5,723 nt of DNA from UBA7803 sp041608775. Its GTDB lineage: Bacteria; Pseudomonadota; Gammaproteobacteria; Pseudomonadales; Azotimanducaceae. How positions within the stretch are numbered: the stretch's first letter is position 1; each line of letters starts with the position of its first letter. The notes beneath the pieces are model-generated. The model was given only the letters and a program-made list of their open reading frames with translations. It was not told the origin of the DNA and ran no database searches. The position numbers and the translations under genes are program-made. The stretch is taken from contig JBFISC010000218.1 of the NCBI GenBank assembly GCA_041608775.1, forward strand, positions 1 through 5,723, written 5' to 3'. Below, piece by piece: positions 1-5,723 of this stretch.

Positions 1-394
1 GATCCTTGAGAACGGCATCGATCTTCGGCGCCATCTGCTGCAGCAGTTCCTGACGACGATCCTGCACCTGCTTCTGCAGCCGGTTCACCTCGAACTGGTA
101 CTGCATGCGCTTGTCTTCGATCTCGCCGGCGCGCTTGCGCTGCTCGGCCGGGCTCATGACCTCGGCGTCCTTCTGCAGCTGCTCCTGCATGGTCTGAATC
201 TCCTGACCCAGCGCGTTGACCTTGTTTTGATCGCCTTCCAGATCGACCTGCGCGCTCTGAAGCAGCCTCTGCGCTTCGTCGCTCTCGATCAGCGCCCGCT
301 GGGTATCCAGAACGGCGATTTTCAGCTCCGCGGCCACGTTGCCGGCAGCCAGCATAACGGCCAGAAGCGACCAACTCAGATACTTCCTAATCAC
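1..394 (-). CDS. skp: Periplasmic chaperone Skp/OmpH, 3' end outside window
   Basis: Skp is a trimeric periplasmic chaperone that holds unfolded outer-membrane proteins in a coiled-coil cavity and hands them to the BAM complex. The 131 codons in view start at GTG 394. Residues 1-22 form a signal peptide: basic IRK, a hydrophobic stretch, then a V-A-A cleavage site before ELKIAVLD. Mature residues 23-36 (ELKIAVLDTQRALI) form the first beta strand and turn typical of OmpH-family proteins. Residues about 38-131 are charged and rich in Gln, Glu, Lys and Arg, and predict two long helices with a turn near MSPAEQRK (residues 80-87), as in Skp tentacles. E. coli Skp is 161 residues, so roughly 30 are missing beyond base 1. 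The GTG is supported by AGGAG 7 nt upstream, and no other start lies in frame just upstream. The position directly after bamA matches the usual bamA-skp-lpxD order. Sequence identity is divergent, as is normal for Skp, so the call rests on architecture plus context. Confidence 0.93.
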   Translation of the reverse strand, partial: MIRKYLSWSLLAVMLAAGNVAAELKIAVLDTQRALIESDEAQRLLQSAQVDLEGDQNKVNALGQEIQTMQEQLQKDAEVMSPAEQRKRAGEIEDKRMQYQFEVNRLQKQVQDRRQELLQQMAPKIDAVLKD

Positions 395-401
395 GTTTCC
401 A

Positions 402-406
402 CTCCT
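402..406 (-). promoter_or_regulatory. Ribosome binding site of skp
   Basis: AGGAG lies 7 nt upstream of the GTG at 394. It is the clearest Shine-Dalgarno in the window together with that of bamA, and it decides the GTG start for skp because no ATG is available near the signal peptide. Confidence 0.8.
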
Positions 407-443
407 CAGCTATGCGTTGTTGCGCGGCCCCGGGCAGGAAAGC

Positions 444-470
444 GCTGCGTCGGCGGACGGTTTGCGCAGC
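444..470 (-). other. Weak inverted repeat in the bamA-skp gap
   Basis: Arms GCTGCG (465-470 and 444-449 as complements) are separated by a 15-nt loop in the 139-bp gap between the bamA stop and the skp start. No run of T follows on the minus strand, so it is not a standard intrinsic terminator. A 6-bp stem is easily found by chance in DNA of this GC content. No convincing promoter boxes were seen in the rest of the gap (395-533). Confidence 0.2.
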
Positions 471-533
471 TCCTGACCGGCGACCGCGCTGCCGTTCTTC
501 CTGCAACGGCCGGCAAAGGCCCGCGATTCTACA

Positions 534-2888
534 TCAGAACGTCCGACCCAGCTCAAACTGAAACACTTCCGTCTCGTCGAACTCGTCGTCGTTGAACGGC
601 TTCGCCAGACCGAACGTCATCGGCCCGAGCCCGGTAATCCAGGTAACGGACACGCCAACGGAGTAGCGCAGCTCGCCTTCGTCGAAGCTGCTGCAGATGG
701 TGCTCACCTCGGGACAGTTGGTGTTGAACACGTTGCCGACGTCGAAGAACAGCACCGGTCGGAACTGTCGATTGTCCTCGATGAAGGGCAGCGGGAAGAT
801 CAGCTCCGCGCTTGCCTCCGTGAGCAGGTTTCCACCGAACGGCGGAGGATCGCGACGGAACAGCGTGTCCGGGATACCGTCACCGTCAAAGTCTATCTCC
901 GGATCGGTACTGCGCGGGCCCAGAGTGTTGGTCTCGAAGCCGCGCACAGAACCGAAGCCGCCCGAGAAGAAGTGCTCGTAGAAGGGCAGGCCCTCGGTGC
1001 TGCCGTACCCGTCGCCGTAGCCGAGCTCGGTGCGAAGACGCACGGTCCACGACCGCGCGATCGGGAAGTAAACCTGTCCCTGGTAGGTGACCTTGTAGAA
1101 CTGCAGGTCGCTGCCCGGAACCGCCACCTCCAGCGCCAGCGACTGGGCCCGCCCGCGCGTGGGGAACAATCCCCGGTTCAGGGTCGAGCTGCTCCAGGAC
1201 AGGTTCATCTTGTAGTTCAGGGAATCGTTCCCGTTCTCGTCGATGAACTCGGAGATTTCCCGCGCCGGGAACGCTCCTTCGGTGATGTCCGTGTACTCGA
1301 TGGTGCCCCCGAAGTTGATCCGTCGGGTTTCCCCGATGGGGAAGCCGAAGTTCAGTCCAGCGCCGTAGGAGTTCGTCGTGAACCGGGCGATGTTCGCCTC
1401 GTCGAAGTTCGACTCCCGGAAGAACACGTTGAACCCGCGGCTGATCCCATCGAGGGTGTAATACGGGTCGAAGTAGCTGAAGTTGGCTGCGCGCTGAAAC
1501 CGCGAGTAGGAAATGCCGGCGCCCAGGGTATTGCCCGTGCCGAGGACGTTGTTCGCCTGGTAGTTCGCGCCCAGGATCAGGCCGAAACCCTGGGAGTAGC
1601 CGAGCGTAGCCGAAATGCTCGAAGAAGGTTGCTCCTCGACGCTGAAGTTGACGTCGATCTGATCGTCGGTTCCGGGGACCTCGGGCGTTTCCACGTTGAC
1701 CTCGCGGAAGTAGCCGAGCCGCTCCAGCCGGATCTTCGACAGATCGATCTGCGCGGTCGAAGCCCAGCCGCCTTCCATCTGCCGCAGCTCCCGGCGCAGC
1801 ACCTCGTCCTCGGTGACCGTGTTGCCGGCGAACGTGATCCGGCGCACATAGGCCCGGTTGCCGGCATCGACGAAGAACTCCACGTCGACGGTGCCGTCGT
1901 CGTTGATCTTCGGCACGCCGCTGGCGGTGGCGAAGGTATACCCCGAGTTCCCCAGGGCCTGAGTGATGCGTTCTTCCGTCGCGGTTACCAGCGCCTGCGA
2001 GAACACCTGCTCCGGCCCCACGACGAACAGGCGCCGCAGGTCCTCGGGGCGGATGTCGTTGAGCTCACCCACCAGGTTGACGTCACGCACCGTAAACTTG
2101 TCGCCTTCCTCCACGTTCACCGTGATGTAGACCTGACGGCGATCCGGCGTGATGCTGACCTGCGTCGACTCGATGTCGAACTCCACGTAGCCCCGATCCT
2201 TGTAGTAGGACTCGAGCTTCTCGAGGTCTCCGGACAGCTTCTCCCGCGAGTACTTGTCGTCGTTGCGGTAGAACGAGAACAGGCTGGGATGCTGAAGCTC
2301 CAGCACTTCGAGCAGCTCTTCCTGGGAGAACACCTCGGCGCCCACCACGTTGATGTGCTGGATGCCGGAGTTCTTGCCTTCCTCGATGTCGATCTTGATC
2401 GCAACGCGGTTCCGCGGCAGCTCCTCGACTTCGGTGACGATGCTCGCGCCGTAGCGCCCCTGGGCGACATACTGACGCTCGAGCTCTATGCCAACGCGCT
2501 CCAGGGTAGCCTGCTTGAAGATCTCGCCTTCCTTGAGCCCCTGCTGGCCGAGCCCCTCAAGCAACGCTTCCGTCTTGATGGCCTTGTTGCCGTCGATCTC
2601 GATGCTCTCGATGGCCGGCCGTTCGGCCAGGGTGATCACGAGCACGTCGTCGTCGCGCGCCATCCGCACGTCGTTGAAGAAGCCGGATTGGAAAAGGAGC
2701 CGGATCAGCTGCCGGATGGAGACCTCATCCACGGTATCGCCGACGTTCACCGGCAGCAGGTTGAACACCGTTCCCGCGCTGACCCGCTGCAGCCCCTGAA
2801 GCCGGATGTCGGAGATGGTGAAAACGTCCGCCAGCGCGGCGCTGGACCACAACAGCAGACAACACAGCAAGCTGCGAGAACCCCTCAT
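534..2888 (-). CDS. bamA: Outer membrane protein assembly factor BamA (Omp85)
   Basis: BamA is the essential insertase of the BAM complex and folds beta-barrel proteins into the outer membrane. The 784-residue protein (E. coli BamA is 810) starts with a signal peptide, residues 1-20, cleaved after A-L-A before DVFTIS. Five POTRA domains follow at about 22-90, 91-172, 175-263, 265-345 and 346-420; POTRA5 begins at YVRRITFAGN. Residues about 421-784 form the 16-strand barrel. The diagnostic VRGF motif of loop 6 is at 648-651 in the context GSVRGFETNTLGPR, and the protein ends in the aromatic C-terminal beta-signal FELGRTF. Two unusual points are an aspartate-rich DFDGDGIPD at 666-674 in loop 6, and cysteines C725 and C732, the only ones in the mature protein, in a later extracellular loop. 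The ATG start lies 9 nt after the rseP stop, suggesting translational coupling. In E. coli this gene is in the sigma-E regulon; no bamA-specific promoter was identified here. Confidence 0.98.
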   Translation of the reverse strand: MRGSRSLLCCLLLWSSAALADVFTISDIRLQGLQRVSAGTVFNLLPVNVGDTVDEVSIRQLIRLLFQSGFFNDVRMARDDDVLVITLAERPAIESIEIDGNKAIKTEALLEGLGQQGLKEGEIFKQATLERVGIELERQYVAQGRYGASIVTEVEELPRNRVAIKIDIEEGKNSGIQHINVVGAEVFSQEELLEVLELQHPSLFSFYRNDDKYSREKLSGDLEKLESYYKDRGYVEFDIESTQVSITPDRRQVYITVNVEEGDKFTVRDVNLVGELNDIRPEDLRRLFVVGPEQVFSQALVTATEERITQALGNSGYTFATASGVPKINDDGTVDVEFFVDAGNRAYVRRITFAGNTVTEDEVLRRELRQMEGGWASTAQIDLSKIRLERLGYFREVNVETPEVPGTDDQIDVNFSVEEQPSSSISATLGYSQGFGLILGANYQANNVLGTGNTLGAGISYSRFQRAANFSYFDPYYTLDGISRGFNVFFRESNFDEANIARFTTNSYGAGLNFGFPIGETRRINFGGTIEYTDITEGAFPAREISEFIDENGNDSLNYKMNLSWSSSTLNRGLFPTRGRAQSLALEVAVPGSDLQFYKVTYQGQVYFPIARSWTVRLRTELGYGDGYGSTEGLPFYEHFFSGGFGSVRGFETNTLGPRSTDPEIDFDGDGIPDTLFRRDPPPFGGNLLTEASAELIFPLPFIEDNRQFRPVLFFDVGNVFNTNCPEVSTICSSFDEGELRYSVGVSVTWITGLGPMTFGLAKPFNDDEFDETEVFQFELGRTF

Positions 2889-2893
2889 CTGCG

Positions 2894-2899
2894 CCCCTC
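2894..2899 (-). promoter_or_regulatory. Ribosome binding site of bamA, overlapping rseP stop
   Basis: GAGGGG sits 5 nt before the bamA ATG at 2888 and shares two bases (GA) with the TGA stop of rseP. The arrangement places terminating rseP ribosomes on the bamA initiation site, which favours coupled translation of the two genes. Confidence 0.75.
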
Positions 2900-4232
2900 A
2901 GAACAAGCGAGACAGGTCGTTGTACAGCGCCAGCATCATCAACCCCGCGACCAGAAACAGCCCGATCTGGGTGCCGAGAATCTGAATGCGCTCGGAAACC
3001 GGCCTGCCGGTCGCCGCCTCGGCGGCGCAGAACAGAATGTGGCCACCATCGAGAATCGGAATGGGCAGGAGGTTCAGCACGCCCAGCGAGATGCTCAGCA
3101 GCGCCAGCACCCCGAGGAAGAATTGCCAGCCGGACCGGGCCGAATCCCCGGCCACCTTGGCAATGGTGATCGGGCCGCTGAGGTTTTTCATAGACACGTC
3201 GCCGGTGACCATCTTCTTGAGCAGGCCCAGGGTCAACGCGGTCTTGTCCCAGGTCTCCGCCAGGCTGCGCGGAATGGCAGCGAGAACGCCGAAGCGGATC
3301 TGATTGGCGTGCGGAGCGACGCCCACGTACCCGATCTCGCCAGCCGCGGTTGCCCGGCTCTCCGGCCGCACGTCGAGGCGCAGCTCCCGGCCGTCGCGAA
3401 GCACGGTGAGCTCGAGGGTGCGCCCGGGCGCCTGCTGCACCACGTCCACCCACTCGCTCCAGCTCTGCACCGGTTCGCCGTCGACGCGGAGCACCTGATC
3501 AAATCGTTTCAGCCCCGCCCGCTCGGCCGGCCCGTCCGCCAGCACCTCACCCATCACCGCAGGCAGCGCGGGCTCGATGCCGAGGGATTCCAGGAGGTCC
3601 GGCTCGTCTTCACCACGATGCCAGTCGGTCACTGGCAATCGGGCCGAGTCAACGCGCTCGGATCCCGGCTCGCGAACCCCGAGCACGATCTCCCCCGACT
3701 CGCCCAGCCGTGCCGCCAGGGCCATGGTCACCTGCTGCCAGCTGCGAGCCGGCTCGCCGTCGACGCTGACGATCTCCTCGCCGCCGGTGAGACCTGCACG
3801 CGCGGCCGGGCTGCCCTCCGGAACGGCGCCGAGCATGGGCGCGATGGTGGTGCTTCCCACCACGAATAGAAGCCAGTACACAATCACCGCCAGCAGGAAG
3901 TTCGCCAGCGGTCCCGCCGCTGCAATGGCGATCCGCCAACCTACCGTCAGATCGTTGTAGGACACGTCGCCGGCCCGGCGCTCGGCTTCCACCACGCCGG
4001 GCTCGCGCTCGTCGAGCATTCGCACGTATCCGCCGAGGGGAATGGCCGCTATCGCGAACTCCGTGCCGTGGCGGTCGAAGCGCGACCAGATCGGCTTGCC
4101 GAAGCCCACGGAGAACCGCACCACCCGCACGCCGGACCACCGCGCGACCAGGAAGTGGCCGAGCTCGTGAAAGGTCACCAGGACCCCGAGAGTGACGATC
4201 AGCGCCAGCGGATATTGCAGAAATTCAATCAC
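2898..4232 (-). CDS. rseP: Site-2 intramembrane zinc metalloprotease RseP
   Basis: RseP cleaves the anti-sigma factor RseA inside the inner membrane after DegS has cut it, freeing sigma-E; it also clears remnant signal peptides. The protein has 444 residues (E. coli RseP 450). The zinc motif HELGH is at 22-26, the same positions as in E. coli, inside the first membrane segment. GGYVRMLDERE (67-77) matches the conserved membrane-associated loop. A second hydrophobic segment is at about 101-126. Two PDZ domains follow: the first includes SPAARAGL (141-148) and the second GPAERAGL (234-241), each followed by a VDGEP turn. Segments at about 369-391 and 420-438 complete the four-helix topology. 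The third zinc ligand is D395 in NLLPIPILDGGH. The frame stays open upstream to an ATG at 4346, but those 38 residues are Arg/Pro/Gly-rich and unlike any RseP. GTG 4232, giving (M)IEFLQYPLAL, places the start where the family has it. Only a modest AAAGG, 10 nt upstream, serves as ribosome binding site. Confidence 0.96.
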   Translation of the reverse strand: MIEFLQYPLALIVTLGVLVTFHELGHFLVARWSGVRVVRFSVGFGKPIWSRFDRHGTEFAIAAIPLGGYVRMLDEREPGVVEAERRAGDVSYNDLTVGWRIAIAAAGPLANFLLAVIVYWLLFVVGSTTIAPMLGAVPEGSPAARAGLTGGEEIVSVDGEPARSWQQVTMALAARLGESGEIVLGVREPGSERVDSARLPVTDWHRGEDEPDLLESLGIEPALPAVMGEVLADGPAERAGLKRFDQVLRVDGEPVQSWSEWVDVVQQAPGRTLELTVLRDGRELRLDVRPESRATAAGEIGYVGVAPHANQIRFGVLAAIPRSLAETWDKTALTLGLLKKMVTGDVSMKNLSGPITIAKVAGDSARSGWQFFLGVLALLSISLGVLNLLPIPILDGGHILFCAAEAATGRPVSERIQILGTQIGLFLVAGLMMLALYNDLSRLF

Positions 4233-4237
4233 GTAGG

Positions 4238-4265
4238 TGAGACCTTTCGATTCCGCGTAAGTTCT
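4238..4265 (-). promoter_or_regulatory. Candidate sigma-E-like promoter before rseP
   Basis: AGAACTT (4259-4265) resembles the sigma-E -35 element GGAACTT with one mismatch. GTCTCA (4238-4243) resembles the sigma-E -10 element GTCTAA with one mismatch, and the spacer is 15 nt. The rseP-bamA region belongs to the sigma-E regulon in E. coli, so such a promoter would make sense. The difficulty is geometry: transcription would start around 4231-4233, at the GTG itself, leaving no room for a ribosome binding site. It may be a chance match, or may serve mainly bamA and skp downstream. Confidence 0.22.
4243..4247 (-). promoter_or_regulatory. Probable weak ribosome binding site of rseP
   Basis: AAAGG ends 10 nt before the GTG at 4232, at the long end of the usual range. 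It is the only purine-rich Shine-Dalgarno-like stretch close to the start preferred from protein homology. Confidence 0.45.
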
Positions 4266-4281
4266 TGCCCCACCGCACGGA

Positions 4282-4297
4282 GGGTGCCGGCGCACCC
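4282..4297 (-). other. GC-rich hairpin in the cdsA-rseP gap
   Basis: A perfect 6-bp stem GGGTGC/GCACCC closes a 4-nt loop, about 50 nt upstream of the rseP start. It is compact and would be stable in RNA, but no T run follows on the minus strand, so it is not a classical terminator. It could shape the rseP leader or processing of the mRNA between cdsA and rseP. Confidence 0.4.
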
Positions 4298-4381
4298 CGC
4301 CGGCGGCCCGCGATGATATACGATCAGCGGGTCGGCTGCGACGCAAATGCGGGCGCAGACGCCGTCGAACGCAGGCACGAT

Positions 4382-4415
4382 GCCGGCCCGAGATTACCTG
4401 CCCGCGCCGGCCCGA
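4382..4415. repeat. Short direct repeat in the cdsA-rseP gap
   Basis: The 10-mer GCCGGCCCGA occurs on the plus strand at 4382-4391 and again at 4406-4415, a spacing of 24 bp. The second copy lies in the loop of the hairpin beside the cdsA stop. With two copies only and a very GC-rich composition, its meaning is uncertain. Confidence 0.4.
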
Positions 4416-4430
4416 ATCGAACCGGGCAGG
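4397..4430 (-). other. Hairpin directly after cdsA, terminator-like without T tract
   Basis: Perfect 8-bp arms CCTGCCCG and CGGGCAGG enclose an 18-nt loop, beginning 1 nt after the cdsA stop. An alternative inner stem GCCCG/CGGGC with an 8-nt loop is also possible. On the minus strand the bases after the stem are TAATCTCGGG, so the T tract of an intrinsic terminator is missing. A role in stabilising the 3' end of an uppS-cdsA message, or partial attenuation before rseP, is the likeliest reading. Confidence 0.5.
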
Positions 4431-4431
4431 C

Positions 4432-5226
4432 TCAGCTCTGGGAAACGAGCACCAGCGCGAACACCGGCAGCACCGCCACCACCGAATCGATGCGATCGAG
4501 CGCGCCGCCGTGGCCGGGCAGCAGCGCGCCGGAGTCCTTCACCCCGCGGGCACGCTTCATCACGCTCTCGAACAGATCGCCGAACACCGAGACCGCGACC
4601 AGGGCGACGATCACGGGCGCCCACCAGAGCGCGAACGCACCCATCGGCACGAGCATGGCGAGGGTGAGGAGCAGGCTGACGAGTGTTCCGCCGATGAGCC
4701 CCTCCCAGGTCTTGCCCGGGCTGACCGCCGGGGCCAGCTTGCGGCGGCCGAACCGACGTCCGGCGAAGTACGCCCCGATGTCGGCGCCCCAGACGAGGAA
4801 CAGCAGCCACAGCACCCAGGTGGCGCCACCGGGCTCGGCGCGGATGACCACCAGGGCCATCCAGGCGCTCCAACCGACCAGCAGGCCGGCGGGTATTGCC
4901 AGGACGGGCTGGACGCTCAGGCGTCCGCCACGGGGATACGCCAGCACGGCGATTGCCGCCAGCACCCAGAACCCGGCGCCCAGCCACAGAATCAGCTGCC
5001 AGTATTCCGGGAAGCGCCAGGTCACCAGGGCCAGAACCGCGAGGGGAACCAGATAGGCGATCCGCCCGGCGGCAGATGCAATCCCCGCCAGACCCGCCCA
5101 CTCGTAGGCACCGGCCGCCGCGATCAACCAGAAAAACGCCGCGTAGCCGGCGAGCGGCAGCAGGTAGATCGCCGCGATCACCAGGGGCGCCAGAATCAGG
5201 GCGGTGATGATGCGGGCGCGCAGCAA
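4432..5226 (-). CDS. cdsA: Phosphatidate cytidylyltransferase CdsA
   Basis: CdsA is an integral inner-membrane enzyme that makes CDP-diacylglycerol from phosphatidate and CTP, the common precursor of phosphatidylethanolamine, phosphatidylglycerol and cardiolipin. The 264-residue protein (E. coli 285) is almost wholly hydrophobic, with several membrane segments. The family signature spans residues 221-247, from SVMKRARGVKDSG through LPGHGGALDRID; K224/R225, K230/D231, H239, D244/R245 and D247 are all present. Upstream of it, GADIGAYFAGRRFG and SPGKTWEG match the conserved cytoplasmic region (commonly SPKKTWEG). The start is taken at TTG 5226, giving (M)LRARIITALILAP, the usual CdsA N-terminus. 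The frame remains open much further up inside uppS, but there is no ATG or GTG near the expected position. No clear Shine-Dalgarno is seen, so translation probably depends on ribosomes finishing uppS, whose stop is 7 nt upstream. Confidence 0.96.
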   Translation of the reverse strand: MLRARIITALILAPLVIAAIYLLPLAGYAAFFWLIAAAGAYEWAGLAGIASAAGRIAYLVPLAVLALVTWRFPEYWQLILWLGAGFWVLAAIAVLAYPRGGRLSVQPVLAIPAGLLVGWSAWMALVVIRAEPGGATWVLWLLFLVWGADIGAYFAGRRFGRRKLAPAVSPGKTWEGLIGGTLVSLLLTLAMLVPMGAFALWWAPVIVALVAVSVFGDLFESVMKRARGVKDSGALLPGHGGALDRIDSVVAVLPVFALVLVSQS

Positions 5227-5233
5227 GCTGACG

Positions 5234-5723
5234 CTACAGGCGCCGACCGAACCGGCGCTGCCGATCCTGGAACCACGCAAGCGCGGTGGCCAGCGCCTCG
5301 CGGGAGAACTCCGGCCAGAACGCTTCGGTGAAGTACAGCTCCGTGTAGGCAAAGTCCCAGAGCAGGAAGTTACTGATGCGCGCGTCGCCCCCGGTGCGGA
5401 TGCAGATATCCGGCGCCGGCAGGTCGCCGAGGGAGAGGTAGCTGGCGAAGCGGGCTTCGTCGACATCGGCCGCCGTCAGACGGCCAGCCTCGACGTCCGC
5501 GGCCAGCTGCCGGGCCGCGCGGACGATGTCCCAGCGGCCACCGAAGTTCGCGGCGATGTTCAGCGTCATGCGCTCGTTGTCCCGGGTGAGCGCCTCCGCG
5601 CGGTTCATGCGGATCTGCAGCTCGGGCTCGAACCGGCTGCGGTCTCCGATCACCCGCAGCCGCACCCCGCGCTCATTCAGCTCGTCGATGTCGTTCTCGA
5701 GAACGCCGCGCATCAGGTCGAGC
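5234..5723 (-). CDS. uppS: Undecaprenyl diphosphate synthase UppS, 5' end outside window
   Basis: UppS (IspU) is a cytosolic cis-prenyltransferase that extends farnesyl diphosphate with eight isopentenyl units to undecaprenyl diphosphate, the lipid carrier for peptidoglycan and surface glycans. The visible 162 codons are the C-terminal two thirds; the catalytic-Asp region (DGNGRWA in the family) lies beyond the window edge. LNIAANFGGRWDIV, IRTGGDARISNFLLW and AYTELYFTEAFWPEF are near-exact matches to the conserved blocks of E. coli UppS. They include the Arg, Arg and Ser of RTGGxxRIS that bind the isopentenyl diphosphate and the Glu of the ELYFT block that helps bind magnesium. The protein ends RQRRFGRRL shortly after the conserved ERRFG-type tail. 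An ATG at 5713 is internal, since the preceding codons (LDL) continue the alignment. The TAG stop is followed 7 nt later by the cdsA start. Confidence 0.96.
   Translation of the reverse strand, partial: LDLMRGVLENDIDELNERGVRLRVIGDRSRFEPELQIRMNRAEALTRDNERMTLNIAANFGGRWDIVRAARQLAADVEAGRLTAADVDEARFASYLSLGDLPAPDICIRTGGDARISNFLLWDFAYTELYFTEAFWPEFSREALATALAWFQDRQRRFGRRL

Noticed and set aside
227..595. Plus-strand open frame opposite skp and the bamA-skp gap
   Set aside because: It lies across the skp signal peptide region and the bamA end, has no recognisable product or ribosome binding site, and is best seen as a shadow of the minus-strand genes.
972..3869. A 965-codon plus-strand open frame opposite bamA and most of rseP
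   Set aside because: Its codons are exact reverse complements of the bamA and rseP codons (both genes share the same register). Stops would require TTA, CTA or TCA in the sense genes, which are rare in GC-rich DNA. The translation is low-complexity Arg/Ala/Leu/Val-rich without a recognisable domain, while the minus strand encodes textbook BamA and RseP.
4313..4318. TATCAT as a sigma-70 -10 box in the cdsA-rseP gap
   Set aside because: At a 17-nt spacing the -35 would be TCGCAG, a poor match to TTGACA. The nearest better hexamer, TTGCGT, is 22 nt away, too far.
4233..4346. An upstream ATG at 4346 that would add 38 residues to RseP
   Set aside because: The added residues are Arg/Pro/Gly-rich and would displace the HELGH motif from its conserved place near residue 22. 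The frame is open by base composition only.
4414..4423. GGTTCGATTC on the minus strand, resembling a tRNA T-loop, as a possible tRNA fragment or attachment site
   Set aside because: With a standard 7-nt loop the flanking T-stem has two mismatches, no acceptor stem or CCA follows, and the upstream part of any tRNA would lie inside the cdsA coding end. No integrase or duplicated end is visible.
5227..5466. Extension of the cdsA frame up to an ATG at 5466
   Set aside because: This stretch overlaps the highly conserved C-terminal half of uppS in another frame and does not resemble a CdsA N-terminus, which starts naturally at TTG 5226.
1..5723. Search for mobile elements, CRISPR arrays, phage genes or an unfamiliar defence system
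   Set aside because: No repeat arrays, transposase, integrase or unknown genes are present; every coding stretch is a conserved envelope-biogenesis gene in its usual order.

Overview
The window is a GC-rich piece of a gammaproteobacterial chromosome. It carries five protein genes, all on the minus strand, in the order uppS - cdsA - rseP - bamA - skp (reading from high to low coordinates). This is the conserved cell-envelope cluster that in Gammaproteobacteria usually continues into lpxD-fabZ-lpxA. The gene order, the five-POTRA BamA and the E. coli-like spacing of the RseP active site support the class-level assignment. Genus cannot be read from the sequence, although the high GC content and acidic surface stretches in BamA would fit several environmental lineages.

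Layout on the minus strand: (1) 5723-5234, the C-terminal two thirds of uppS, cut by the window edge. (2) 5226-4432, cdsA, starting at a TTG 7 nt after the uppS stop. (3) 4431-4233, a 199-bp non-coding gap with two GC-rich hairpins and weak promoter-like motifs. (4) 4232-2898, rseP, starting at GTG. (5) 2888-534, bamA, 9 nt after rseP, with its ribosome binding site overlapping the rseP stop. (6) 533-395, a 139-bp gap with one weak inverted repeat. (7) 394-1, the first 131 codons of skp, starting at GTG after a good AGGAG and running off the window.

The genes work together in envelope building. UppS makes the C55 lipid carrier for peptidoglycan and other glycans, and CdsA makes CDP-diacylglycerol for phospholipids. 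RseP is the intramembrane protease that releases sigma-E when outer-membrane protein folding fails. BamA is the central outer-membrane insertase, and Skp is the periplasmic chaperone that delivers unfolded porins to it.

Nothing here amounts to a new biological system. The points worth a second look are: a calcium-binding-like DxDGDGxxD motif and a closely spaced cysteine pair in the extracellular loops of BamA; the absence of dxr between cdsA and rseP, where Pseudomonas has it, with a structured 199-bp gap instead; a possible sigma-E-like promoter touching the rseP start; and the use of non-ATG starts in three of the four genes whose starts are visible. The long plus-strand open frames opposite bamA and rseP are explained by codon usage and are not called as genes.
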